DNA of 64,000 bases from an uncultured Eubacteriales bacterium. Lineage in GTDB: Bacteria > Bacillota > Clostridia > Oscillospirales > CAG-382. Position 1 is the stretch's first letter, and each line of letters begins with the position of its first letter. The notes below the pieces were generated by a model that was given only the letters and a program-made list of their open reading frames with translations, had not been told where the DNA came from and did no database searches. This document shows, piece after piece, positions 18,389 through 27,276 of the stretch. Made by a program: the position numbers and the translations under genes. Where the stretch lies: the NCBI GenBank assembly GCA_934444645.1, contig CAKSCV010000001.1:210066-274065 (forward strand), written 5' to 3'.

Positions 18389-19306
18389 TTACTTCAATTT
18401 AATGCGTGGGTCGATGATTTTATAAAGAATATCGACAATAACGTTGGCGGTAATGATCAAAGTGGCAAGCACAATGGTTGTTCCCATGATCATGGTGTAG
18501 TCACGCTTCGAGATGGCCGATACGAATTCGCCGCCAAGTCCCGGGATCGTGAAAATCTTTTCCACAACAAAGGAACCGGTCATGAGGTTGGCAAGCATCG
18601 GACCGACGTAGGTGATAACCGGCAATATGGCATTCCGAAGCGCGTGCTTGAACAGAATCTTGAAGTTGGAAAGCCCCTTTGCCTTTGCTGTGCGGATGTA
18701 ATCCTGTCCCATGACGTCAAGAAGGCTGGAACGCATAAGACGCGTGATATACGCCGTCGGATAAACGGCAAGTGCCGTTACCGGCATAATGTACGAGGCG
18801 GCGGTTCGAAGTCCGATGGTCGGCAACAGCTTCAATTGGCTGCCGAACGTGTATAACAGGATAACACTGGTAATAAAGCTCGGAATGGCGATACCGCAGG
18901 TCATGAGAACGATGATGAAATTGTCTGCAAATTTGCCGCGGTTGTAGGCTGAAAGACATCCGAGCGGAATGCCGACTAAGAGGGCAACGGCAACGGCGAT
19001 ACCGGCAAGACCGGCGGAAACCGGAAATTTGGAGAAGATGATATCGGAAACCGTCTTGCCGCGCTGACGAAGACTGAGTCCCATATCGCCTTGAACAAAA
19101 TCGGTGATATAGGTGATATAGCGTTCAAAGAGCGGCTTATCGAGGCCGTATTTGGCTTCCAAAGCCTTTTGTGCCGCCTTGCTGATGGATTTTTCGGCGA
19201 CAAACGGCCCGCCGGGGACTAAGTTCATTAAGAAAAAGGTCAGCGTCGCGACAACGAAAATACTGAGTAGACCGAGTGCGATACGCTTGACAATATATTT
19301 TGTCAA
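18389..19306 (-). CDS. oppB: Oligopeptide ABC transporter permease OppB
   Basis: First gene of the opp operon: a 305-aa permease with six helices and the EAA loop YIRTAKAKGLSNFKILFKHALRNA. The open frame extends to 19342, but AAGGAGCTGAAACAG ends directly at a TTG (19306). That start gives TKYIVKRIALGLLSIF, the usual OppB N terminus, so TTG is preferred. It is controlled by the promoter at 19357-19385. Confidence 0.93.
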   Translation of the reverse strand: MTKYIVKRIALGLLSIFVVATLTFFLMNLVPGGPFVAEKSISKAAQKALEAKYGLDKPLFERYITYITDFVQGDMGLSLRQRGKTVSDIIFSKFPVSAGLAGIAVAVALLVGIPLGCLSAYNRGKFADNFIIVLMTCGIAIPSFITSVILLYTFGSQLKLLPTIGLRTAASYIMPVTALAVYPTAYITRLMRSSLLDVMGQDYIRTAKAKGLSNFKILFKHALRNAILPVITYVGPMLANLMTGSFVVEKIFTIPGLGGEFVSAISKRDYTMIMGTTIVLATLIITANVIVDILYKIIDPRIKLK

Positions 19307-19356
19307 CTGTTTCAGCTCCTTGATGTATTTTTGACATATCATTGAATTACTTGTGT

Positions 19357-19385
19357 ATTATAGCATAAACTGCAAAAAAATGCAA
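19357..19385 (-). promoter_or_regulatory. Promoter of oppBCDFA-pepT
   Basis: Read on the minus strand: TTGCAT, 17 bp, TATAAT, about 50 nt upstream of the TTG start of oppB. No CodY-type box is evident by eye. Confidence 0.78.
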
Positions 19386-19436
19386 TAGCTAAAAGCGAAA
19401 ACCCTTACATTTTGGTGAAATTGCCTAAATCGGCAC

Positions 19437-20513
19437 TTACAGTATAATCAGCTCTTTCGGGCTGTACGTCAGGTTTTCACAGCCGTTTTCGGTGACATAA
19501 ACCATGTCCTCGATACGAACGCCAAATTTGTTTTCCAGATAAATGCCCGGTTCGACGGTCATCACAGTGCCGGGAAGCAGTACCGTGTCGCACCGCATAT
19601 TGAAATTCGGACGTTCATGAATTTCCACACCGACGCTGTGACCGAGACCGTGACCGAAGCAGCCTTCATAACCGGCGGAATAGATGATGTCGCGCGCCAC
19701 TTTGTCTATATCCTTACAGACAAGTCCCGGACGAACGGCGTCCAGAGCGGCAAGCTGCGCCTTCAGAACGGTGTCGTAGACGGCTTTTTGTTCGTCGGAA
19801 ATGCTCCCGACAGCAACCGTGCGCGTCATATCCGAATGATAGCCGCCGACAATTGCGCCGAAATCCATGGTAACAAAATCGCCGCATTCGATCTTCTTGT
19901 CGGTCGGCACGCCGTGCGGCAGGGAGGAGTTCTTGCCGGAAACAACGATAAAATCAAACGAAACGCCTTCCGAGCCGAGCTTGCGCATATAGAATTCCAT
20001 GTCTAACATAACGTCTTTTTCGGTGCGCCCTGCAGCAATGCGCTCCAAAATGTAGGTGAAGGTATCGTCGGTCATTTTTTGTGCTTCCTTTATAAGGGAA
20101 AGCTCTTTTGAATTTTTGATGCTGCGCAAGTCGCGGATCAGAATATCAAATTTATCGGAATCGGAGACCTTTACTTGGGAGCTTGCCAGCGTTTCGGATA
20201 AGCGCTTGGCAAAATCGAGGGAGGTCTTTTCGCTTTCGACATACAGCGTTTGAATGCCGTTTGCTTCGCATAACTCTTTGATTTCGTCGAGCGGCGAAGA
20301 GGATAAGCGAACGTCACAGCTGTCAACAATCTGCTTCGCCTTTTCCACGTAACGGAAATCGATCAAAAACACTGCGGTATCCCGTGCAATAAACACAAAA
20401 CCGTCGCTGGTTTCAAAACCGGTCAGGTAAAAACGGTTGGGAATGCTTGCCACAAGCAAGGCATCGTTTGCGCCAAGCTCTTTTTGAATCTGTTTGATAG
20501 CTTCTTTTGTCAT
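19437..20513 (-). CDS. M24 family Xaa-Pro dipeptidase/aminopeptidase
   Basis: A 358-aa metallopeptidase with the pita-bread fold that hydrolyses bonds before proline. Metal ligands are in DFGAIVGGYHSDMTRT, GHGLGHSVGVEIHERPN, and the C-terminal MTVEPGIYLENKFGVRIED. The N-terminal creatinase-like domain starts KEAIKQIQKELGANDALLV. The start is the ATG at 20513, after GGAGCTTTGAAAACG, 5 bp beyond the pepD stop; the frame further upstream is internal to pepD. With PepD, PepT and Opp it forms a peptide-utilisation island. Confidence 0.92.
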   Translation of the reverse strand: MTKEAIKQIQKELGANDALLVASIPNRFYLTGFETSDGFVFIARDTAVFLIDFRYVEKAKQIVDSCDVRLSSSPLDEIKELCEANGIQTLYVESEKTSLDFAKRLSETLASSQVKVSDSDKFDILIRDLRSIKNSKELSLIKEAQKMTDDTFTYILERIAAGRTEKDVMLDMEFYMRKLGSEGVSFDFIVVSGKNSSLPHGVPTDKKIECGDFVTMDFGAIVGGYHSDMTRTVAVGSISDEQKAVYDTVLKAQLAALDAVRPGLVCKDIDKVARDIIYSAGYEGCFGHGLGHSVGVEIHERPNFNMRCDTVLLPGTVMTVEPGIYLENKFGVRIEDMVYVTENGCENLTYSPKELIIL

Positions 20514-20518
20514 CGTTT

Positions 20519-21946
20519 TCAAAGCTCCTTTAACACATTGCAAAGATAAATATAGGTACGTTTTGTGGAAGAAACGGATAAATGCTCGTTGACCGTATGG
20601 ACATCCCACATGTTCGGACCGGCGGAAACGGCATCAAAATCTTTGATTTTCCCGGCAAACAGACCACATTCCAATCCTGCGTGCGTGACCTCAATGATCG
20701 GCTTTTTACCGTACTGTTTTTCGTAGACAGCAACCATGATGTCGCGTAAGCGGCTGTTTTCTTTGTATTCCCATGCCGGGTAGTGTCCGTGTGCGGCAAA
20801 GTCTGCACCGAGCGACACGGCAAGCGACTGCAAATCGTCGAGCATTTTCTGTTTTTCGGCGGAAACGCTGCTGCGAACCGATACAACGGCCTGAAAAACA
20901 CTTTTTTCGTTCTCACGGGAGATGTTCATAATGCCGAGATTCAGCGAACTTTGCACCAATCCCGGAATCTGCTTGCTCATCGACTGTACGCCGAACGGAA
21001 TACGCGTTAGAAAAGCAACGATTTTTTCGGTTGAGTTGCTGTCAAGGGCTGCCACATGCGCTTCCGCGGCGGAAACCGTAACCGTAAGACCGCTGTCAGC
21101 GGAAACGCGGTTTTCTTCGACAAATTTCGCCGCAAGAGCCTTCAGCTCCGAAAGAGACACGGTGGTAGCAATTACACATTCGGCGGCATTCGGAATGGCA
21201 TTGTCCTTAAAACCGCCGCTTATCGAAATGAGACGGAAGGAAGAAAGACGATCCAAAAGCGCACCGAGCAGCTTATCGGCGTTTTGCCGACCTTCGCCGA
21301 TCAGGATGCCCGAATGGCCGCCAAGCAGTCCGGAAAGCGAAATCTTCACGCAAGGAGCTTCATTTGCTTCGGTCGCAAGAGGCAAATCAATGTGTGCTTT
21401 GGCGCCGCCGGCACAGCCGACCGTCAAGGCGGTGTCTTCTTCGGAATCAAGGTTGATGAATGTGTGACCGGAAAGCTTTGCGGTATCAAAGCCGTGAGCG
21501 CCGTACATACCGGTTTCTTCGTCGGTCGTAAAGACTGCTTCGAGCGGCGGATGAGAAAGCGAATCGTCCTCCAGAACAGCTAAAATCATGGCAACGGCAA
21601 TACCGTTGTCCGCGCCGAGCGTGGTGCCTTCGGCGGAAAGATTGTCGCCGTCGAGCTTCAAACGCAAGCCGTCTTTGGAAAAATCGATGGGGCAATCGGG
21701 CGTTTTTTCGCAAACCATGTCCATGTGTCCCTGCAAAATAACGGGGGGATGGTTTTCATAGCCTCGCGAGGCTTTTTTGCGGATGAGGACATTGTTGTGT
21801 TTATCAAATGTGTGTTCCAAGCCGTGTTCAGCGGCAAAATTTACGCAAAAAGCGCGGATTTTATCGGTATTTCCCGAACCGTGAGGAATGGAGCAGATTT
21901 TTTCAAAATAATGAAACACGCGCTCCGGCGCAAGGCTTTCAAGCAT
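20519..21946 (-). CDS. pepD: Aminoacyl-histidine dipeptidase (Xaa-His dipeptidase)
   Basis: M20C dipeptidase of 475 aa, cytoplasmic and zinc-dependent. Signatures: ERVFHYFEKICSIPHGSGNTDKI at the N terminus, the metal site VILQGHMDMVCEK, LGADNGIAVAM, FTTDEETGMYGAHGFD, the lid region SGLLGGHSGILIGEGRQNA, and VTHAGLECGLFAGK near the end. GAGGAGGTTTCAAC precedes the ATG. It is followed 5 bp later by the M24 peptidase, so it heads a two-gene dipeptide-degradation unit. Confidence 0.95.
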   Translation of the reverse strand: MLESLAPERVFHYFEKICSIPHGSGNTDKIRAFCVNFAAEHGLEHTFDKHNNVLIRKKASRGYENHPPVILQGHMDMVCEKTPDCPIDFSKDGLRLKLDGDNLSAEGTTLGADNGIAVAMILAVLEDDSLSHPPLEAVFTTDEETGMYGAHGFDTAKLSGHTFINLDSEEDTALTVGCAGGAKAHIDLPLATEANEAPCVKISLSGLLGGHSGILIGEGRQNADKLLGALLDRLSSFRLISISGGFKDNAIPNAAECVIATTVSLSELKALAAKFVEENRVSADSGLTVTVSAAEAHVAALDSNSTEKIVAFLTRIPFGVQSMSKQIPGLVQSSLNLGIMNISRENEKSVFQAVVSVRSSVSAEKQKMLDDLQSLAVSLGADFAAHGHYPAWEYKENSRLRDIMVAVYEKQYGKKPIIEVTHAGLECGLFAGKIKDFDAVSAGPNMWDVHTVNEHLSVSSTKRTYIYLCNVLKEL

Positions 21947-22026
21947 GTTGAAACCTCCTCATAATGAATAACAATTAAGAATCCGGATGGTCTTAATCGC
22001 TTGTTTCAAAATACAACAATATTTAT

Positions 22027-22055
22027 ATTATAGCTTGTCTGTTCGAAAAAGTCAA
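22027..22055 (-). promoter_or_regulatory. Promoter of pepD
   Basis: Minus strand TTGACT, 17-bp spacer, TATAAT, about 80 nt upstream of the pepD start. The rest of 21947-22165 holds no gene that I can see. Confidence 0.78.
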
Positions 22056-22165
22056 CATTTTGTGCAGATTGTTGAAAAGGATTTTCGATTTAGAGATATT
22101 TTGTTATCATTTTAACAAGCTAACAGAATAAAGCGTCGAAGCGCATCGTCTTTCATGCCGGGATA

Positions 22166-22744
22166 CTATTTGTTTTTTAACGTTTCTTCCAGACGCTTGA
22201 CGATGGCGACGGCCTGTTTCCAGTCGGCGGCGTGCAAAAAATCTTTTCCGGCGTTCGGATAAGCTTTGCTTTCAAATAAGATCGGCGTAATGCCGGCTTT
22301 TTTGGCTGCTTGGCAGTTAAACGGTGCGTCGTCGATTAAAATCGAAATGTTTTCGGCAACACAGGCGCCGGCCTTATCGATGGTGCAGATGAGCTTGTCG
22401 TATTCGATGCCGCCGTTGTTTAGCTCAAGCGTTGTGGCCTTGACGGCATCGGCATAGTAATCAGTGGTACGGGCGGTGATGATGAAAATCTTGTGTCCTT
22501 GCTTGCGAAGCTCCCGAATACCCCAGGCGGCATCCGGCTTGAAGGGGGCGTCGGGAATGTATTTGTCGTTGTAGGCTTTTCCGAGGGCGTATTCTTGTTT
22601 TTTCCATGCGTCCGGCAAGGTGTTGTAGGAAATGTTTTTCTCTCGCAGCTCGTCTGCGTCGGCACCGAAGAATTCGGCGACAAACGGAATGTAATAATCA
22701 AATGTATCGGTTAAAGTATCATCGATGTCAACAGCGATATTCAT
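22166..22744 (-). CDS. HAD superfamily 5'(3')-deoxyribonucleotidase-like phosphatase
   Basis: A 192-aa HAD phosphatase. Motif I is NIAVDIDDTLTDT with the nucleophilic and acid Asp pair, motif II is IFIITARTTDYY, and motif III/IV is ENISILIDDAPFNC. The arrangement and the cap segment match the NT5C deoxyribonucleotidase family (PF06941), which dephosphorylates nucleoside monophosphates; the exact substrate is inference. GGAGGAATCCTT precedes the ATG. It stands alone with its own promoter at 22775-22803. Confidence 0.85.
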   Translation of the reverse strand: MNIAVDIDDTLTDTFDYYIPFVAEFFGADADELREKNISYNTLPDAWKKQEYALGKAYNDKYIPDAPFKPDAAWGIRELRKQGHKIFIITARTTDYYADAVKATTLELNNGGIEYDKLICTIDKAGACVAENISILIDDAPFNCQAAKKAGITPILFESKAYPNAGKDFLHAADWKQAVAIVKRLEETLKNK

Positions 22745-22774
22745 AAGGATTCCTCCGGTTATATTTTTTGGAAA

Positions 22775-22803
22775 AGTATAGCACAGTTTCGAAAAAAAAG
22801 CAA
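22775..22803 (-). promoter_or_regulatory. Promoter of the HAD nucleotidase gene
   Basis: Minus strand TTGCTT, 17 bp, TATACT, giving a leader of about 25 nt before the start. Confidence 0.65.
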
Positions 22804-22988
22804 GTGCCGCACGGTTTAAACGGCTGTATATAACGGTGAAAGGCAGTGAACATGCGAATTCTTTTCAAAAGCAAATGATTTTCCGGAAAATAGTGCATAA
22901 AATCGTACCCGATTTTGTCTATCGCCGCCGGGAGCAAGGGACTATAATATTAAAGAACTTTTTTGAAAATCAGAAAGAAGGAAAGTAA

Positions 22989-24881
22989 ATGTCTTATGAA
23001 ATCTCGGTACCGATCATCCGTGTTTGCGAGAATGAAAATCTCTTAAAGCAGCATCTTGCGGAGCTTCGCCGCTTGGATGCCGTGCGCGTTATGCTTTCGA
23101 TCGAGCGATATTATATTTCCGAAGAGGCAAAAAAGAGGGAATTGGATGCCGTTCGAAGCAATTGCGCATTTTTCAAAGCACATGGGTTTGAGGTCGGTGC
23201 ATGGATCTGGGCGTTCGCTCTGGGTGAAAAAAACACGTATATGCATATCAAAGGCGTCGGCGGCAGGGTTTCGGAGGATGAGATCTGCCCGTCCGATAAA
23301 GACTTCCGCGCGTTTGCGTGTGCATACATTGCCGATGTTGCCGCGTGCGGTATCGATTTGATCCTGTTTGACGATGATTTCCGGTATGGAACGCTGCCGA
23401 GCGGCTTGGGATGCGTGTGCGAAAATCATCTTGCTTATATGGAACGGCTTTTGGGAAAGACGGTCGACAGAACCGATTTGCCGTCCCTTTTGGTCTCCGG
23501 TGACAAAAACGAGTACAGAGATGCTTGGCAAGCGTCTAAAAAATATTTCATAGAGCTTTTCGCCTCTGAAGTGCGTGCAGCTGTGGATCGTGTAAATCCG
23601 CTTGTTCGGATCGGCTTTTGCGCATGCCTTACGGTCTGGGATTTTGACGGAACCGATTCGGCGACGCTTGCCCGGATCCTCGCCGGAAACACCAAGCCGT
23701 TTTTACGACTGATCGGCGCGCCGTATTGGGCGGAAAACAGAGGGTGGAACTGTCGGCTGCAAAACGTTATCGAAACCGAACGTATGGAGCGAAGCTGGTG
23801 CGGCGAAGGCATTGAGATTTTGTCGGAGGGCGATGCTTCTCCGCGACCGCGCAGCAATTGTCCGGCCAATTATCTGGAGATTTTCGATACCGCCTTGCGT
23901 GTTTCGGGCGGCTTTGACGGCATTTTGAAGTATGCCATTGACTATTATGCAAAACCGGGCTATGAAACCGGTTATATCGAGCGTCACGAGCGGCATCGTC
24001 CCCTGTATAGAGCCATCGAAACGCATTTTGACGGCAAAACGGCGGTCGGCGTGCGTGTCTATGAGCGAATGGAAAAATTTACGGATATGCGCATTCCGAA
24101 AGCCTTCGAAAGAAGCGATGAAGCAGATAATCTGTTTTTCTCGGTCGCGTCTAAATTGATGGTGGACAACGGTTTTCCGACCGTTTACGACGGCGAGGGC
24201 GTGTGCGGCATTGCTTTTGCGGAAAATGTCACGCTGGTGCCGAAAAATGCTTATAAAAACGGCTTGATTTTGGATGTGCGTGCCGCAGAAATCCTGACAG
24301 CCAAGGGCGTAGATGTCGGGCTGAAAAGCGTAGGCGAACCGTATAAGGCCTCGTATGAGTTTTTCGGTGATGACGGTGATAAGACGTTTGTGTGGAACAC
24401 GGTTCGCGCGATAGAGGTTGATGAAAATGCAGATATACGCAGTCATTTTTGCTGCAAGCACGGCGACGGCACCTTGACGCTGAAAACGCCCGGCTCGTAT
24501 TACTACGAAAACGCTGACGGCGGAAAATTTCTTGTGTTTGCGTTTGAAGGATATGAGCTGTATTACGGCCGGGATAATCTGTTGCGCAGCTATTACCGTT
24601 CGGCGGAAATTAAAGCGGCGTGTAATCGCTTCGGCGCGAAAATTCCGGCATATGCCTATGGAAATCCCGATTTGTATATCTTAGCCAAAAAAGGTGAATC
24701 AGCACTTTCGGTCGGCCTTTGGAATATCTTTGCCGATGAAATTTTCGAGCCGGTGATCGAGCTTGATAAAGCGTATACAAGCATCGAATGTATTGGCTGT
24801 ACGGCGCGTTTGGAAGGAAATACCGTTCATTTATCACAGCTTCAGCCGTTTTCATTTGCCGGCTTTGAAGTGAGAGAATAG
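22989..24881 (+). CDS. Uncharacterised barrel-type glycosidase-like protein
   Basis: A 630-aa cytoplasmic protein (no signal peptide) that I do not assign to a named family. The N-terminal half looks like a beta/alpha barrel. It contains RVMLSIERYY, GFEVGAWIWAFAL, IDLILFDDDFRYG followed by GCVCENHL, RIGFCACLTVWDFDG, FLRLIGAPYWAENRG, and ANYLEIFDTAL; the acidic DDD and the late E resemble catalytic loops of clan-A-like glycosidases. The last 200 residues are beta-rich. Its partner gene, 9 bp on, is a small-molecule transporter. A role in sugar or glycoside handling is inference only. GAAAGAAGGAAAGTAA precedes the ATG. Confidence 0.6.
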   Translation: MSYEISVPIIRVCENENLLKQHLAELRRLDAVRVMLSIERYYISEEAKKRELDAVRSNCAFFKAHGFEVGAWIWAFALGEKNTYMHIKGVGGRVSEDEICPSDKDFRAFACAYIADVAACGIDLILFDDDFRYGTLPSGLGCVCENHLAYMERLLGKTVDRTDLPSLLVSGDKNEYRDAWQASKKYFIELFASEVRAAVDRVNPLVRIGFCACLTVWDFDGTDSATLARILAGNTKPFLRLIGAPYWAENRGWNCRLQNVIETERMERSWCGEGIEILSEGDASPRPRSNCPANYLEIFDTALRVSGGFDGILKYAIDYYAKPGYETGYIERHERHRPLYRAIETHFDGKTAVGVRVYERMEKFTDMRIPKAFERSDEADNLFFSVASKLMVDNGFPTVYDGEGVCGIAFAENVTLVPKNAYKNGLILDVRAAEILTAKGVDVGLKSVGEPYKASYEFFGDDGDKTFVWNTVRAIEVDENADIRSHFCCKHGDGTLTLKTPGSYYYENADGGKFLVFAFEGYELYYGRDNLLRSYYRSAEIKAACNRFGAKIPAYAYGNPDLYILAKKGESALSVGLWNIFADEIFEPVIELDKAYTSIECIGCTARLEGNTVHLSQLQPFSFAGFEVRE

Positions 24882-24890
24882 GGGAGAGAA

Positions 24891-25742
24891 ATGGCCTATT
24901 TATTTTTGATACTCATCATTCTGGAGGGCTCGTTTGAAGTTATTTTAGCCAAAGAATACAACCTCAAGACCGCAAAACCGAACTGCAATCTGTTTACAGC
25001 GGTGGTTTGTTTTTGTGCGTTGTGCTTCTTTTTGCTGAACAGCGGCGGTCGGCTTTCGTTTGAAGCATCGCTTATCCCATATTCGCTCGGCTTTGCCGTT
25101 GCTTTCGGAACGGCTTCGGCTACGGCAATTTTTGCCATAAAAACGGGACCGATTTCAATCACGTCGCTGATGTCGTCGTATTCGCTTTTGATTCCGACCT
25201 TTTACGGGCTTTTGTTCTTAAAGGAAACGCCGCATACGGCGCTGTATTTCGGCTTAGCTGCATGGGCGGTATCACTGTTTCTGATCAATTTCAAGAAAAA
25301 CGAAAACCTGCATTTTACGCCGCTGTGGATCGTTTATGTGCTCTTATGCTTTGTTTCGAACGGAATGTGTTCGACCGTGCAGAAAATGCAGCAAATGGCA
25401 TTTGACGGGGCGTATAAAAACGAATTCATGATCTATGCTCTGATTCCGGTGACGATTGTGTTGTTTGTGCTTGGTTTTATGCAGCCGGGAAACAAGCTTT
25501 CCATGTTAAAGCCGTGCTTGAAATACGGTGTTGTCAAAGGCTTGGCGAATGGCTTTATGAACTATTTGGTGATGGTGACCTCCGCCATGCTGCCGAACGC
25601 GGTGCTGTTTCCGAGTATTTCGGCCGGCGGTCTTGTACTTACCTTTATTTGTGCCGTGACGATATATAAGGAGAAGCTCAGCAGAATGCAATATATCGGC
25701 TATGGTCTCGGCATTATAGCGGTAGTATTGCTAAATGTGTAA
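24891..25742 (+). CDS. DMT/EamA-like transporter
   Basis: A 283-aa membrane protein with about ten hydrophobic helices in two repeats, as in the drug/metabolite transporter superfamily. Examples are YLFLILIILEGSFEVILA, SITSLMSSYSLLIPTFYGLLFLKET and the closing YIGYGLGIIAVVLLNV. The -LLIPTFYGLLFLKE- segment is the conserved DMT end of helix 4. GGGAGAGAA precedes the ATG. It is co-transcribed with the preceding barrel protein, so it may import or export that enzyme's substrate (inference). Confidence 0.82.
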   Translation: MAYLFLILIILEGSFEVILAKEYNLKTAKPNCNLFTAVVCFCALCFFLLNSGGRLSFEASLIPYSLGFAVAFGTASATAIFAIKTGPISITSLMSSYSLLIPTFYGLLFLKETPHTALYFGLAAWAVSLFLINFKKNENLHFTPLWIVYVLLCFVSNGMCSTVQKMQQMAFDGAYKNEFMIYALIPVTIVLFVLGFMQPGNKLSMLKPCLKYGVVKGLANGFMNYLVMVTSAMLPNAVLFPSISAGGLVLTFICAVTIYKEKLSRMQYIGYGLGIIAVVLLNV

Positions 25743-26024
25743 ATGCAAGGCTTCCTATTGCTTTGCAAAAAGATGTCTCAGAATATTGACACTCCCACCG
25801 TTTCAGGTGGGGGTGTGTCACGCTTTTGCGTATACGGCTATGCTTTTGTTTTTTCGGCATTGCCGCCAAGCTATCGTCCTTCAACGCCTTGTTTTTTTAT
25901 TCTACCGCAAATTACGGTAAAAGTCAAGAAAACCCTGCTATTGACCGACGTAGAGGTAGATGCGGACATTCTTGCGAACTTTGTCGGGACGAAGTTATTG
26001 ACGGACTAGAATGCGATTCGGTAT
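25743..26024 (+). other. Non-coding stretch with GC-rich hairpin, possible element end
   Basis: About 280 bases without a convincing gene. GACACTCCCACC and GGTGGGGGTGTGTC (25787-25819) form a strong hairpin with a GTTTCA loop, 45 bp after the transporter stop. Similar CCCACC/GGTGGG hairpins occur at ends of IS200/IS605-type elements and in plain terminators; no transposase or tnpB is present. The rest of the segment reads as overlapping short frames with no recognisable protein. Confidence 0.45.
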
Positions 26025-27010
26025 GTGGTTGGTTACAAACGGAGCTTTGGTGTATGGATGCATGAGCAGATCACGCGCCTTAAGGCGGCGTTAGGTTCCA
26101 AGAATGCCAAAACACAGGCGTTTCTTGACAAGGCGGCGCGGTTATATCATGCGGCTCTTGCGGAAAGCAAAAACGCCGTTCGGAGTGAGAACGGCGGGAA
26201 GAAGAACAGTATTGTTTATTTGGACAATGGATCTTCGTATGTTGAAGCAAGCAGGCAAGTTATAAGTGGCAATAATCGAAACAAATGGATTTCTCAAATT
26301 AAATACTATTTCGATGAACTATAGTGATAGTGGAGAATTAGATATAAAAACGCAAGAGGGGGATATACTGACACTTACAAAGAAAGAAACAAAATACAAA
26401 GCTTGGGATTCACATAAAACGGTTCAAGGTAATCGTGTACCGATGGATAATTCCGAATTTAAAGTCAAAATGCGTGCGGAATCCCATATTGATGAACTTG
26501 CTGAAGCTTCAACAAGAAACGGCAGAAAGTTAACGCAGGATAAGAAAAAACATGCGTTTGCTATAAATGGTTTTTCATACAGAACAGCGTATTTTCACGA
26601 TTTCGATGGAAAATACTACAAAGTTACGATTTCTGTCGGGCATAATGGAACAAAAGCAACAGTTTATAATGTGGCGCAAATAAAAGAGGATACTCTCCCG
26701 ACCGCTAATATATTAGCTGTGAATGGCTCAAAGGCCGTGGAACAGCATCTCCCTGCTCATAGTATATCCGAAATCGGCGAAAATGTCAATAATTCTTCGA
26801 AAAAAGTTTTTCGGTGAGTGAAGCGGATGAATTTGACGAGAGCATCATGGACACGGATGTGAATGCTGAGACACTGCGGGAATTAAAGCAGGAGGCGGAA
26901 TTGGAGCGGTTCGTACACAGGCGATCAAAGCGATGCGGGCGGATGCCTGGTTTGCTCCGAAGGTTTTCAAAAAAACAAAAAAGACGACACTTATGTATCG
27001 TCTTTTATAT
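26025..27010 (+). pseudogene. Frameshifted remnant of a phage/ICE large polyvalent protein (LPD3-like)
   Basis: Three consecutive frames together read as one degraded protein. First comes MHEQITRLKAALGSKNAK...YVEASRQVISGNNRNKW, which breaks at about 26320. Next, in another frame, is LDIKTQEGDILTLTKKETKYKAW...RAESHIDELAEAS...GFSYRTAYFHDFDGKYYKVTISVG...VYNVAQIKEDTLPTANI. This is the pattern I know from LPD3-type domains at the ends of large phage or conjugative-element proteins. After 26811 a third frame gives SFSVSEADEFDES...ELKQEAE, then the frame decays again. No intact start and several shifts make this a pseudogene. It lies next to tRNA-Val, a common integration site. The family call rests on memory of the domain pattern. 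Confidence 0.7.
26979..27006 (+). terminator. Terminator at the end of the phage-like remnant
   Basis: AAAAGACGA and TCGTCTTTT enclose a 10-base loop. This is the fossil terminator of the remnant or a bidirectional one. Confidence 0.7.
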
Positions 27011-27074
27011 TGAGCTGAAACGCGTACACGAAATAGCCTCGCTTTAGAACGAGCGTGTTCGTTTTAGCCAACTA

Positions 27075-27151
27075 TGGTGGAGACAAGTGGAATCGAACCA
27101 CTGACCTCTTGCATGTCAAGCAAGCACTCTAACCAGCTGAGCTATGCCTCC
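27075..27151 (-). tRNA. tRNA-Val (anticodon GAC)
   Basis: The minus strand folds as a complete cloverleaf. Acceptor GGAGGCA pairs with TGTCTCC; the anticodon arm CTTGC-TTGACAT-GCAAG gives anticodon GAC; the T arm contains GGTTCGATTCC. CCA is encoded (27075-27077). A perfect promoter lies upstream. Confidence 0.95.
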
Positions 27152-27182
27152 GTGCGAGCCGTATAACCGACTCAACGAAAGC

Positions 27183-27211
27183 ATTATATCACATCTGTTC
27201 GAATTTGTCAA
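27183..27211 (-). promoter_or_regulatory. Promoter of tRNA-Val
   Basis: Minus strand TTGACA, exactly 17 bp, TATAAT; full consensus, as expected for a stable RNA gene. Confidence 0.9.
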
Positions 27212-27276
27212 CCGCTTTTGATAGATTTTTTTGAAAAAACGCAAAAACAATCCGACATTCCGACATTTCCGCTTTT

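Noticed and set aside
25735..26065. Three overlapping 60-88 codon frames after the DMT transporter
   Set aside because: They overlap each other in all frames, cross a strong hairpin, lack ribosome sites and give no recognisable product.
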